Below are positions 10,448 to 20,665 of a stretch of 64,000 bases of DNA, piece by piece. The position numbers and the translations under genes are program-made. The notes under the pieces were generated by a model, which saw only the letters and a list, made by a program, of their open reading frames with translations, was not told where the DNA came from and made no database searches. The number at the start of each line of letters is the position of its first letter. Position 1 is the first letter of the stretch. Source of the DNA: Lomentospora prolificans (taxonomy: Eukaryota > Ascomycota > Sordariomycetes > Microascales > Microascaceae); NCBI GenBank assembly GCA_029532625.1, contig JARFXM010000005.1:1860001-1924000 (forward strand), given 5' to 3'.

Positions 10448-12940
10448 ATGGCTCCACCCCATCCAATTTACAACTACTATGGTGAGCTGAACAACCACTT
10501 CATGTTCACCCCTGACGGCGTCCCACTGGTCTCCCAACAAACCAACGGTCCAGTGCAGAACCCTCAGGGCTCAGAAGGACATGGAAGTTATGCTCAACCC
10601 GCCATGGGACCACAAAGCGTTCCATCAGCCGGCCTTCCCCAGCCGGGCCCGAACCCCAACATCCCCTTCTACCAGCCTCACAGCCATCCATCCCCCCGTC
10701 TCCACCCAAGTCACATCCACCCGGCAATGGCCGACTACAACCATCATCAGGGGACCCCTCCCAACCACCAAGGCGCTCCCCCACAGGCCTCTTCCCCCCC
10801 ATTTACACCTACCCAACCCCCACCACCCGCAGTTCGTCCCCAGCCCATGGCCCATCTTCAACCATCCGACCCCAGCCTCCGTGCCATCGGGTCCCTGGCC
10901 TACACACACCCGCCAGGTTGACCTCTCGGGGGGGATCCCGGCCACCGTCACTCGCCTCCAAGGATCCTTCCCCGAACGTCACCACGTATCCGGCGGGCCC
11001 GCCACGGAGTGGTACGTGCTCGAGAACTTGCGTCCGGTCCCGATGCCACAGCTCCCCGTCCCGCCCGAGCCTCTTCCGCCCCACCTGATGCCGGCTGCTC
11101 ATCTTCTGCCTCCGCAGAACGCAGGACCCCCGCCGATTCCGATCTGGCACAGTTTCTACGGCCCTGGCGTCGACATTCCCGCTACTTATCACGGCCCGCT
11201 GAATTGGATGCCTCCGACGGACCGCTTGCCGTATCATCCTGGCTACGGCGCGCTTGTTCACCCGAGCCACGGTCATATCTGGCCGCTTCCTAACCTGGAG
11301 GCTTATACTCGGGCGTTTTATGGTGATCAAATCCATGTGCACGCTCAGGGAGCTGTCCCCAATATGAACGCGTCAACGGCTCAGTACGCTGAGATCGTGA
11401 ACGGTACCAACTATGTACTCAATGCTGGTCTCCAGCCCGGCATTCCCACCGGCCTTGGGCCCCTCGGTGACCACGTTCATAGTCCCACCGTGAACACCCT
11501 CAACATGAACACGCATGGCATAAACACACAGGCCATGAGCCTACTCGGCGTGAACGTACCTGGCATGAACGCACCCACCCATGTGCCCCAGTCCTCTTCC
11601 CGCCGCAACAACCGCAGCGACAACCTCGGCGGTCACCGCTCCAAGAGGAACGCCTCCTCGGGACGCAACAGACCACAGGTCACAAACCCCTACCGACGCA
11701 TCGTGGATACGCAGTCCCGCGCCGCAAACTACGGCGACAGTCGCCCGCCATCGCCTTAGGAAAGCCGATCGGCGGCTACGCCTGCGCCTGGGCCCAACAA
11801 GCTGCGTAAGCCTTGCCCTCCTGGCGCCACGACGGCGGCGGCGGCGTCGTCGTCGTCGGCAGGACCTAGGGAGGATGGAGTTCCTCGTCGCTCGAGGCTT
11901 CGGTTCATGTTTCGCCCTGGTAATAGGAGCGTAAGTCTTTTTTTCTTGTCCCTTTGTTCAACGTTCCCGTGGTTCACGGTGAAGCTAACGTCTGCACGCA
12001 GTCTGAATCGACACGTTCTGCTACGCAGGGCAGAAACAACAATACCTCAGCAGCTGAGGCCTCAAACACCCAGGCTCCGAGCACTGAAGTTCCCAGCCCC
12101 GAGGTTTCAAATGCTGAGGCCCCAAGCACGGAAGTTTCGAGCACCGAGGCCCCTAAAGTGCACTATCGCACCCCTCGTCCCCGCGCCCCCAACGATACCT
12201 CTTGGCGGTCTCACTCTACTCCCGGCGTGGGAACGGAACAAACCCACTCCGACACCGGTCGCGCCCGCGGGTCTTCCGTCCCTGGGCCAGATGAAATTTC
12301 CCAATTCACTTTCCTCCCCAGACAACGCTGGTCCCAGGCTGGCCCCACCGTCACTGACCATGGAGACAGCACCCAGTCTCTGTACCCCGGCAATCCCGTT
12401 GACCGAATCACCGTGACGGCTCCGTCCGAGGACGGGAACGAAGTCCGATCCGTAAGCGACGTATCAGAGATTCCTGGCGCCATCGAGCTCGCTCGAATCG
12501 CCCACCGGGAGAACAAGGGTAAGCAAGCAGCGAGACGTTCTAGTGAACGTGCCGCAAAGAGAGAGAAGGGGGCTGATCCTGCCGCCGCCTTCGTGGGGCC
12601 CTCCGTCCCTGATAACCAAGCTGGTACGTCGATGGCGGGTGGGAGCAACAGCCGACGTGCTTCCTTGTCGGTATCCGTCCGCGATCTGTCCAGCGAGAAT
12701 ACTTTGGCAGCAATTAGGCGCATCGGTTGCCAACTGAACATGATTGAGAACAATCAAAACGCCCAGGCGGGCCCCAGTACCGCCTCGGGAAGCAACACTG
12801 AGCAAGCGCTCTCCCGACCTTTTATCCACCACCCAGCCAACACCTCTAACGAACCCGCCAGCCAGACGGACAAGGAGCCGTCCAAAGGCAGCAAGGCTGG
12901 CGAGTCGCCAGGAAGCAAGCGCGCTCCGGCGCACAACTGA
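10448..12940 (+). CDS. Low-complexity Pro/His/Ser/Ala-rich protein of unknown function; reading frame broken as written
   Basis: I do not recognise this protein. ATG 10448 opens a Pro/Gln/His-rich frame (MAPPHPIYNYYG...) that stops at 10921. A second frame is clearly coding from about 10920 (DLSGGIPATVTRLQG...) to a TAG at 11757-11759. The same frame then continues through an Ala/Ser run to a well-formed intron (11931-12001) and a last exon of 312 residues ending at 12940. The last exon contains Ser/Thr/Glu/Ala/Pro repeats, a basic segment near residues 185-205 of that exon and no known domain. A frame change before 10921 and the in-frame TAG must be resolved by unseen introns, sequence error or real mutation. 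The protein is probably largely disordered; nothing fixes its location or function. Confidence 0.5.
11931..12001 (+). other. Spliceosomal intron in the low-complexity gene (71 bp)
   Basis: Donor GTAAGT at 11931, pyrimidine-rich body, branch site GCTAACG near 11984-11990 and acceptor GCACGCAG at 12001. Removal keeps phase 0 and joins FRPGNRS to SESTRSATQG. It is the strongest evidence that the upstream and downstream open frames belong to one gene. Confidence 0.85.
12046..12160 (+). repeat. Coding Ser/Thr/Glu/Ala/Pro repeats
   Basis: The last exon of the low-complexity gene encodes about five imperfect copies of a 7-8 residue unit of the type x-APSTEV / SPEVSNAE. Such tracts are usually disordered and can vary in copy number between isolates. 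Confidence 0.6.
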
Positions 12941-14906
12941 GATATGGTCAATGGTGTTCCCGCAAAGATACCATCGGCCACGGTTCCGTCGTCATGTCCC
13001 GCTCTATTGAAATGCCCAGACAACCCAGCACGGGAAGTCGACCCGGAAGGAGAAGACCTCAATTTGACAGTCTTCCCTGTGTTGTGTTAGAGTATGTACA
13101 AGTACGAGAAAGCAGACGTCTTCTTCATTCCGTCTGTTTCAGCACCATGTTGGAGTCCTTTTGAGTTTACCGACGCCGCAGCTCTCCTGAGCATAAGACC
13201 GCGTTGGGAAACTCTTTTTTATTATTTTTCTTTTCTTTCTTTCTTTTTTTTTAACGCACCAGGTTCGTTCCTAGTCCGTTCTTCGTCTGCCAGATTGTTC
13301 CAGACGAGTTCGGCTTTTATTAAGTGATTTTTAACATAATTCGCTTCCCTTTTTCTTCAGCGTGTTTTGCAACCTGTCGTTCGGTGCCGAGGGCTGGTAT
13401 GTAAAACCGAGTAGACGCATTACATTGGGATCCTGTCTCGAAAAGGGTAGCCAGGCCATCATCGCCCGGCCAAGTGTGCTTCACTAACCCTCTTGTCCAA
13501 CATTTTCATACATGTCCCCTCATCTTCATATACTTCACAAGACAATCTTCGACCAACCTTGTCCGTTTACCCCGGTATCGCAGATCGCCACCCTCGTTGG
13601 CTTCCCGAGTCTCCAGTATCGGCCGCCCCGGTCCGTAAAAGAGGGGGCGGAGATGGAGCCGGCTGGCTACAGCTAGTCAACCAACCCCCCAAGTGTGCCT
13701 CTGCTCGCCCCAGCGTTCCCAATATACCAGAATGAAGGCATTCCCATATCCTTCACACAACCATGTCTCTTTCCATCACGACTACCACCTCGACTAAACA
13801 CACACACACACACAACATCCCAATTCCAAACACCATCAGCTTTTCAGAGATACCAGAGCCTCTCCAGTCCCGCTCACCCATCCTCAAAGCCATTCACTAC
13901 ACCCAAATACAATCCCTCAGACACATCTCCCTCTCCCACCAAGCCAACCCATCCCCCATCTCCCACCTCGCATTTCCCAATATATCGTCCCGAATCCCAC
14001 AATGTTACACGACAGAATCTAGCTTCCCCGCCTTTTTTTCCCCCTTTGGTAAGTGTGATGGTGTAGCCGACCACGAGACCCCACGAACGCCGCCCCTATC
14101 TCGGTTCCCACATCTCCGGTGACGGGCCACGTCTTTGCCGGTGGGCGTAGTTGCTTACCCACAAAAGGCACGCGGGGAAAACAGCCAAAAGAAAGCATTC
14201 CTTGCCTTACGATCCCATGTGCTGCCCGTCAGATACAGGTAATAGAAGCGGCAGAGGGGGCCCGGGACTGGTAGATGTGCATGGACAAGGCTCCAGGCCG
14301 CCTCATATTCGGTTCACCATTTGCGGTAGGCTTTCTCATTGCGGATGCTGGCATTAGTCCCGCCAGTCTTCAGGTCCTTCATAGAAAATACCCTTATTCT
14401 CTTGTAAGCGGAGATAGGAAAAAAACCTTAAGGTGGTAGATAGATCGTTATTCATCATCATCATTTATTAGCTAGACCATTAAAAACTAGACGCTTGGCG
14501 CACAAGCCCAGCTCGATTGCTCTCACCATCTCGGCAGAGCACCACCAATACTTCCTCTATTTTCAAAGAAATACAAAGGAGAAGTTGATGGCCGCAAGGA
14601 CTGCAGTGTTCCAAACGCGATACACAAAATGAGAAGGGAGCAAGGAAAAAGCAGATTAAACGGTTAATCATCCACACGCACTTGAGAAGACAGGACAGAG
14701 GCATAAGGCCTTAGGAAACATAGACCTGACAAGAGTAAAAAGTTTTTTGGCAATCTGGAAACATAAAGTGAATCGAGAATCGTTCCTCTATCAAAGTATA
14801 GTTGGAAAAGCCAAGTTAACGTTTGAAAATAAGGCGCCAACTCGGGCGGAATAGACATGTTCTGAACATGTCGAGATACCTATAGTATCTTGGCGAGAAA
14901 CGTATG
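12941..14906. other. Intergenic region with pyrimidine-rich tracts
   Basis: The segment 12941-13480 follows the low-complexity gene and contains a T-rich patch (13217-13252). From 13740 to 14045 the + strand is strongly C/T/A-rich, which leaves long open frames without protein-like character; I do not call them genes. A GGTAAGT donor-like site occurs near 14049 with no partner I can defend. The last about 400 bp are presumably the 3' UTR side of the minus-strand HET gene. Confidence 0.5.
13797..13814 (+). repeat. (AC)n microsatellite
   Basis: About nine AC dinucleotides in a row within a pyrimidine/A-rich non-coding stretch. Confidence 0.8.
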
Positions 14907-17480
14907 TTATAGAAACGTATGTCTGGAAACCTCTTTAAGTGTCTCCGCTTGTATAATATCAGAGGGTTGTGCCGTATAAGACACCTTGTGGTCTTGCGAA
15001 TGGAGTCGATCGTCACTAGCCTTGGAGGCCAGATGCCGTTGCAATGGGAGCCGCCCACGGATGAGCGACTTCCAAACTCCGGCTGTGGTGGTAGATGCAG
15101 ATGCAGACCCTGGCTTTTCAGAGGCCCGCGTGCCGCGATCTCTACAAACATATGAAGAGCTCTCATACTGATCGTACAATCCGTCAATGAGGCGGTCTAG
15201 TACTAGATAGTAGAGAGCGGAAAGACTTCGCTCTTCCGCAGGCATATGCCACGACAGCATATCCCTGGACTTGAGGAAACCCGATACGAGGAGTTGACCC
15301 TGTTCAGCCCAAAAGTCTCTCATGAGGCTGATCTCGAGGCCAACCTCATCCGGAAGATATGGAGACGGCGGTCGCGGCTTATCGTGGTAGAGTTTATCCC
15401 ATAGAGCGTACCACCGCTCTTCTGGTACCAAGGAAGAGGGAACTGAAGCTATCTGCCGCAATTGCTCTTCGGAAATCCCGCCACTGGTTGGCGGCGCCCG
15501 GAGCTTGCATTCGCGGCGGACAATGTGTTCATCGCGGGCCGAGGCTCTGTCGAACGTTTCGTAGCAGACCGGACAGTAGGGCGGTAGCCTGTGTGTGGCG
15601 AGATGCCTCTGTACTTCGCGGATCGTGAGGAGCTCGCAACGCGTCATACATGTCCGATAGCCATCCGTGTTGGCAAGGTATAAGGGACACGCGAAACGAG
15701 GGACAGCCGGGACCAACGGGCAGGCCTCAATGCTCGAGTCTTCATGGATAATAAATCGTAGTTTGTCATTCTTCCATATTGAGAATTCTTTCAGGGACTC
15801 CTGGCATATCTCATACACGAAGCTCCGGAACTCGTGGTCGGCCTCTAATACCGGGGGTGTCTCGACCTCGCTTTCCTCTAGGAGGGCGTGGTATTCTTCG
15901 CTATCTGCGGAATCATCCTCGAAAGCCGCATTAATCACTTCTTTTTCGGTGGAAATTTTGGCTACTAGAGGTTGAAGGCGGCGTGGATGCGACTGTTCTG
16001 GAGCCACTACCGAGTATGAGGCCTTTAGTTTTGGGCGCTTTTGAGTTGGTGGTGACCCACCAGCAAGGTCGTAGCTTCTCTTTCTGTGTCGACGAGAGAT
16101 ACCCAAATATGACTCTGATTCGATAGATTTGGCTTCAATCGAGAAAGCGCATGACTCAGAGGCCACCACGGATGACTCTGTGGAGAGCCTGTCGTCACAC
16201 TGAGGGGACTGTATCCGGCTGCTGGCTTGGGTTACGGGGCCGACAACCTGAACCCGTGGATGTTGAGGTGTAGTCCTGCGAGTCTCCCGAGAATCCGGTG
16301 GCTGGGTGGTAGGAATTGGCATTAACGGTAGTTGAAACATGTTTGATGCTGTAGTCGACAGCTTCAAGTCTATATCTCTGTTGACTATAGCGCTCATGCG
16401 AGTGGCGTTCTTCAAGTTCTCAGTAGCTAGAGAAACAGCGGCACCGACAGCGGGTCGAACATAGCTGTCGCCAAGTCTGAAAAGCATTAAAACCGCTCTG
16501 CGATGTGGCGTTCCATCGTGGCTTCCAAGGTCCAGGAATAGGCCACGGCCGCGGCTCTGAGGGTTGTGGAGATAATGTCCCCAAATGAACATGCCCTTGC
16601 TCGTAAACACCACATCGCCTTGGAAGATGAGAGGGTTAGACCAGGAAGGGGGGCAGGAAATCCAACGCCAGTATTCCGCCGGAGAACTCGCAAAAATGCC
16701 GCGCCACTGTCGGGGATCGCCAGGTTTGGCGTCCCACAGGAGAAGTGACAGATCCTGGGAGTTTCTGAGAATCTCTTCCATAAGGCGGAGGAACGCCTTG
16801 GGCCCCTCCCCATACAATATAGGGATGCTGACGTCGAAGATTCCCATGAGAGAGTAGGCTTTATCCTCCTCCTTCGATGCAGACCTGTTAGAGGCCCATG
16901 ACATGCGTTTCGCCGACGACACATGGGGAATGAGAGAGCTGTCACACAAGACATTGTCGGCGATATGAGTGATGCGAGAGATGAGTTCCCTAACAGGGCC
17001 AGACGTTTTGCATCCGCGGAAGGACCAATCCCGGTCATAGAAGTGGACGAAAGCCGGGGCTAGGAGCTCCGGGAGGGTCCAACACCTAGAAAACCACGAA
17101 CAGCTAGCCCATACAGCCTCATCAGGCTCGCTTTTCTCCGCAGTGGGCGGGAGGTCCTCTAGGTGGGCGATCAAATGATGGCAGCGACGAAGCCAGTCAA
17201 AGGATGAGATGGCTGCCTCGCTCACCTCTGCGGAAGAAGACTCGTCGACACACAGGGAATAGATCCATAAGTAATCGAAGCCGCTCTGTTTAGCAATCTG
17301 GCAGGCATTGGTCACAAAGGAAAAACCTTCGGATGCAATAGCCCTCTCGCGGTCATTCAAAAAGGCTGAATAAGATATTTGGCCCTCCTGCCATCGTCGA
17401 GATACGGCGATGTAGGGAGGACACAAATCGGCGTGGAGGAAGGACCGCAACTCAAGTGTACTTATGTGCAAAAGGCGCAT
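14907..17480 (-). CDS. HET-domain protein with NLS-like linker and C-terminal Cys/His finger module
   Basis: A single-exon gene of 857 residues. The frame extends to a TTG at 17492, but the first ATG is at 17480 (MRLLHISTLEL). Residues about 21-250 are a HET/HET-E-type incompatibility domain: PPYIAVSRRW (21-30), YLWIYSLCVDESSSAEVSEA (70-89), SRCWTLPELLAP (131-142), YDRDW (148-152), RMSWASNRSASKEEDKAYSL (192-211) and GIFDVSIPILYGEGPKAF (213-230). A disordered linker follows with a bipartite basic NLS-like stretch at 463-485. C-terminal residues 597-735 hold a finger module: C598, C611, H626, H630, C636, C639, H652, C658, then a conserved GISEEQ...LW...Y tail. HET domains trigger cell death in vegetative incompatibility; the finger may bind nucleic acid or protein (inference). 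The nearest gene on the same strand carries the same module without HET. Confidence 0.92.
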   Translation of the reverse strand: MRLLHISTLELRSFLHADLCPPYIAVSRRWQEGQISYSAFLNDRERAIASEGFSFVTNACQIAKQSGFDYLWIYSLCVDESSSAEVSEAAISSFDWLRRCHHLIAHLEDLPPTAEKSEPDEAVWASCSWFSRCWTLPELLAPAFVHFYDRDWSFRGCKTSGPVRELISRITHIADNVLCDSSLIPHVSSAKRMSWASNRSASKEEDKAYSLMGIFDVSIPILYGEGPKAFLRLMEEILRNSQDLSLLLWDAKPGDPRQWRGIFASSPAEYWRWISCPPSWSNPLIFQGDVVFTSKGMFIWGHYLHNPQSRGRGLFLDLGSHDGTPHRRAVLMLFRLGDSYVRPAVGAAVSLATENLKNATRMSAIVNRDIDLKLSTTASNMFQLPLMPIPTTQPPDSRETRRTTPQHPRVQVVGPVTQASSRIQSPQCDDRLSTESSVVASESCAFSIEAKSIESESYLGISRRHRKRSYDLAGGSPPTQKRPKLKASYSVVAPEQSHPRRLQPLVAKISTEKEVINAAFEDDSADSEEYHALLEESEVETPPVLEADHEFRSFVYEICQESLKEFSIWKNDKLRFIIHEDSSIEACPLVPAVPRFACPLYLANTDGYRTCMTRCELLTIREVQRHLATHRLPPYCPVCYETFDRASARDEHIVRRECKLRAPPTSGGISEEQLRQIASVPSSLVPEERWYALWDKLYHDKPRPPSPYLPDEVGLEISLMRDFWAEQGQLLVSGFLKSRDMLSWHMPAEERSLSALYYLVLDRLIDGLYDQYESSSYVCRDRGTRASEKPGSASASTTTAGVWKSLIRGRLPLQRHLASKASDDRLHSQDHKVSYTAQPSDIIQAETLKEVSRHTFL

Positions 17481-19216
17481 GGCGGAAATCAAGGAAACGA
17501 TAAGATCTTCAGGGGTCCAGGTGGAATAGAAGAAATGAAAAAGAAAAGAAAAAATAGAGAAAGAAAGAAAAAGGGAAGAAGCCCAATGAGACTACTCGAG
17601 GAAATTTTTCTTGGTTCAATTGGAAGCAGCAGAATCCCGTTCAACTATATGAAATGCTACGGACGCTGCGACGAAGCATCAGCCATTAGCTCTGGAGGTG
17701 CTGGAGAACGCCTGTGGTCAAATCAATCCTGTGGTCGCCATGTATTTATTTGTTCTCGACGGCGGATTGAGGAGCAGTGGTAACTAAGTCCGGTCGGAGG
17801 CGAGGGGCAAGGCGACTTGAGTTCCGAAGGGCACTTTTGCGCCGAAACGCAGAAATGAAGGAGGGCCAGCGGTGTGGTGTGTTTGCCCAAGTCAGCTCTG
17901 TTTGCAGGTGCTGGAAATAACAGCCGACGACGCAGCCCACCCCCTCCAGTTCGTTTCCGAATTGGGTAAAAACAGGGCTTATGTCGATCTAGGCCTGGAG
18001 TGCTTGCCGCCTGATAAGGTACCCTATAATAGCTCGTCATTAAAGTTTCGGACCAGCGAGGGAGCAACGGGTATCATCCCTCGAGCCCAGCCCAGCCGGT
18101 TGGGCCTTCCCCTGGCGCGTGGCTGATTCAGTCGGGTTTCAAGCAGGATTCATCTGTGACTAAACAAAAGACAAGATGAAAGGCCTCGCGCCGCAAGCTG
18201 GGCTCGGATCAGGCGAAGAAGGAAATACTCGTTCTTCGCCGTGGTATTTCCGTCTGGCAGGGGCTGGAGAGGGTTGATGTATGTGTGTCATGGTGCGTGT
18301 GTGTGTTCTGGGTGGTTCTCTTGTATTTGTGGAGTCGGCGGAAGCATCAGAAGTAGGAGGTCAAGATGGTCGAGTTGCTCTTTCCTCGCCTGGCTGGGGT
18401 GGGGGCCCAGAAACCATTGAATGGATCAATTGATGCATGTGCAATTACCTTCTCCCCGAAGGTCGCCGTCTCCTTCTCCCTTAATTCCTTTCATTCGAGC
18501 CCTGTTCCCGCAACGGTGACCGGCCCTTCCTAACCCACCTCCATGCATCAATCCATCCTGTGTCAACGGAACAGCTGCTGGTGACGTTGATGGAGCATTC
18601 GGTGTGGTGTGATACTCCCACACCGGAGACGGCACAACGACTCACCGGCCTGGCATTGCATTTGCCATGTTCATGGCCGCCAGGGGCTCTCTCGCGTAAC
18701 TCGGAGACGTGATTGAGAGTGCGTGGGCGATGGCTCTCAATGACACCGTCTACAAGCAGTTCTTTCTTTCCCTCTATTGGACGTGTCTTATGCCCCTTCC
18801 CATTCAATGTGAATCCCCAACTTGCGCCACTTCCGTGGGCCGTATTACATTGTATATCGTATCTATCCCGGATTACGGAATGCGTCTAGTCTAAACCGAG
18901 GTCTCGTCTATCTACATGTACCAGATTGTAGTTCTCCCTTCTTGAACACCAACATGAGGAATCAGCCCGATACCGAATGCACCCACTGCGGGAACTTGGG
19001 ACATGTAAATACATTCTTGCCAAGCATTTCTACAGGCTCACTCAGCCCCTAGCCTAACTCATTTCACCCTTCTCCAAGCACTATCTATACCAATGATTCG
19101 TTAGTAAAGGGTGGCAATCCGGCGAATTCGCTTGTATTACAGCTCGACTTACTTGAGAACCCCCAAGCTGAAATTCTCAACTCTAGCCAAAGGTGTGGGA
19201 CCTTGCCCAGGTGTTG
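17481..19216. other. Intergenic region between the two finger-module genes
   Basis: This holds the promoter side of the HET-finger gene and the 3' side of the stand-alone finger gene, both transcribed on the minus strand. The short open frames here lack domain-like sequence, and I see no third gene or recognisable transposon remnant between the pair. Confidence 0.55.
17520..17580 (-). promoter_or_regulatory. Pyrimidine-rich leader upstream of the HET-finger gene
   Basis: On the minus strand the 60 bases starting 40 bp before the ATG are almost pure C/T (seen as A/G on the + strand). Such CT tracts are common just upstream of transcription start sites in filamentous fungi. No clear TATA box was seen; an AATAAATA-like stretch lies near 17743-17750. 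Confidence 0.35.
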
Positions 19217-20536
19217 CTAGTCTCCCTGCACCTTCAGATAGACGTATGCGAGAAGATGCTTCAAGACATGGTTTCCAAGAACCTCCACATCCACCTGATC
19301 TTCAGACTCGGGGGACTCGAGGTCATTGGCCTCGACCAGGTGTCTATCGACAAGGCATTTGCACATGGATTCGTAACCACGAGTCTGCCAATATTCTTCG
19401 ACAAGAGAGATCGCCTGGCTCGCCTTTGGCGGAAGGGACGGCTCAGGACATGGCACAGAAGCGTTGAATAGGATTTTCCAAACGACGCCCCACTGCGCCA
19501 TTCCACTCGTATCGCGAGGAATTGATGATATCAAAAACTTTTGCTCCTCAGTTATTCCATGAAACTCGACGAGATCCTTCTTTTCGCACGTCCGCTTCAC
19601 GATATGCGCTTCTCGTTGAGCTGCTAATGGGAAGGTCTTGAGGCACACGGGGCAATAGTGTGGGAGAGAATGGACTTGATAGAGATGGGGCACCAGCTCC
19701 GACACCTTTTCCGCGAGCCCTCCCACTACGCATTGCGAATAGCGCTTGGGATCGTAGCGGTAGTACGGGCAGACAAAGATGTGTTGTTGATGCGCCTCGT
19801 CAGCATCCTCCTTCCAAAAGTTCTTCAAATATTCCCAGCAAGGCGCAAGGAACTGCTCCGAGATTGCCTGGGCGGCCCCGCTAAACCGATGAGTCGAGGC
19901 CAAGGCATTGGATGATTCTCTGGGCGGTTGTTTAACCGAAACGGAAGCATCATGACTACCCGGGATATTTGTGCGCGCTGAATTCGAGGAACGCCTACCA
20001 TTGGAGTGGAGGCAGCGGCCTCGGACCTCTTCACTCAGCAACATCGTAGCGCCTTGGGTAGTCCGAGGTACCGACATCCGTCTGACGGGAGCAAGTGGTT
20101 GGAAACATCGAAGGCCTGTACTATCCGCCACTCTAGAGGCCGGGGAGACCAGACGCCTGTAACTTCGGTGTGGAGAGGGAGACCCAGGCTTTGAGGACCT
20201 TTCGAATCTAGAAGGCGGGCTCGCATGTCTCCAAATCGAACCTCGCGGCCTGTCGGTTGGCACCAAATAACAACTAGCTCTCACAGGGCCTTGAATATCG
20301 GCCCTATTGCCCTTGTGGATGTGAGGCCAGGAACGGCTTTTGCACATCCCAGAGTTGGTGCTATGGACTACGTATGGAATAGCGCTGCTCTGTTCCATGC
20401 TGTGAACCTTCACCGCGCCGAAGTTTCGGGAAGGGCGAGCTGGCAGTTCCGATGGCGGCCCATTCGTCCCAATGGATAATTTGCTCTCGAATTGGCGGGC
20501 TAGATAATCGTCATCGTGATAGGGAGCCCGCATCAT
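19217..20536 (-). CDS. Stand-alone Cys/His finger-module protein (paralogue of the HET gene C terminus)
   Basis: A 439-residue protein starting at the double ATG 20536/20533 (MMRAPYHDDDY). The frame is open further up to 20731 but contains no ATG there. Residues 1-230 are basic, Ser/Arg/Pro-rich and probably disordered. Residues 255-395 carry the same module as the HET gene: C256, C269, H284, H289, C295, C298, H311, C317, followed by GITEEQ...W..VWKILF and an ISLVEEYW segment. This pattern recurs in large fungal families annotated only as C2H2-type hypothetical proteins. There is no HET, NACHT or kinase domain. Position and strand next to 14907-17480 suggest a shared origin by duplication with gain or loss of the HET part. 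Nuclear or nucleic-acid-binding function is inference. Confidence 0.85.
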   Translation of the reverse strand: MMRAPYHDDDYLARQFESKLSIGTNGPPSELPARPSRNFGAVKVHSMEQSSAIPYVVHSTNSGMCKSRSWPHIHKGNRADIQGPVRASCYLVPTDRPRGSIWRHASPPSRFERSSKPGSPSPHRSYRRLVSPASRVADSTGLRCFQPLAPVRRMSVPRTTQGATMLLSEEVRGRCLHSNGRRSSNSARTNIPGSHDASVSVKQPPRESSNALASTHRFSGAAQAISEQFLAPCWEYLKNFWKEDADEAHQQHIFVCPYYRYDPKRYSQCVVGGLAEKVSELVPHLYQVHSLPHYCPVCLKTFPLAAQREAHIVKRTCEKKDLVEFHGITEEQKFLISSIPRDTSGMAQWGVVWKILFNASVPCPEPSLPPKASQAISLVEEYWQTRGYESMCKCLVDRHLVEANDLESPESEDQVDVEVLGNHVLKHLLAYVYLKVQGD

Positions 20537-20656
20537 GGTAATGACAGTAATGTGATTATCTTGTTTTTGGACGATGAGCGAAGGAAAAGGAAAGATGGCC
20601 AGCAACACTAGCAGCGATGCATTTTTGTAAGTCGAATAAGGAAATGCGCTGTTCCC

Positions 20657-20665
20657 TCTTATATC
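20657..20665 (-). promoter_or_regulatory. TATA-like box of the stand-alone finger gene
   Basis: The minus strand reads GATATAAGAGG about 120 bp upstream of the ATG at 20536. A start site 30-100 bp downstream would leave a short 5' UTR. This also argues against a start in the ATG-less extension up to 20731. Confidence 0.35.
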
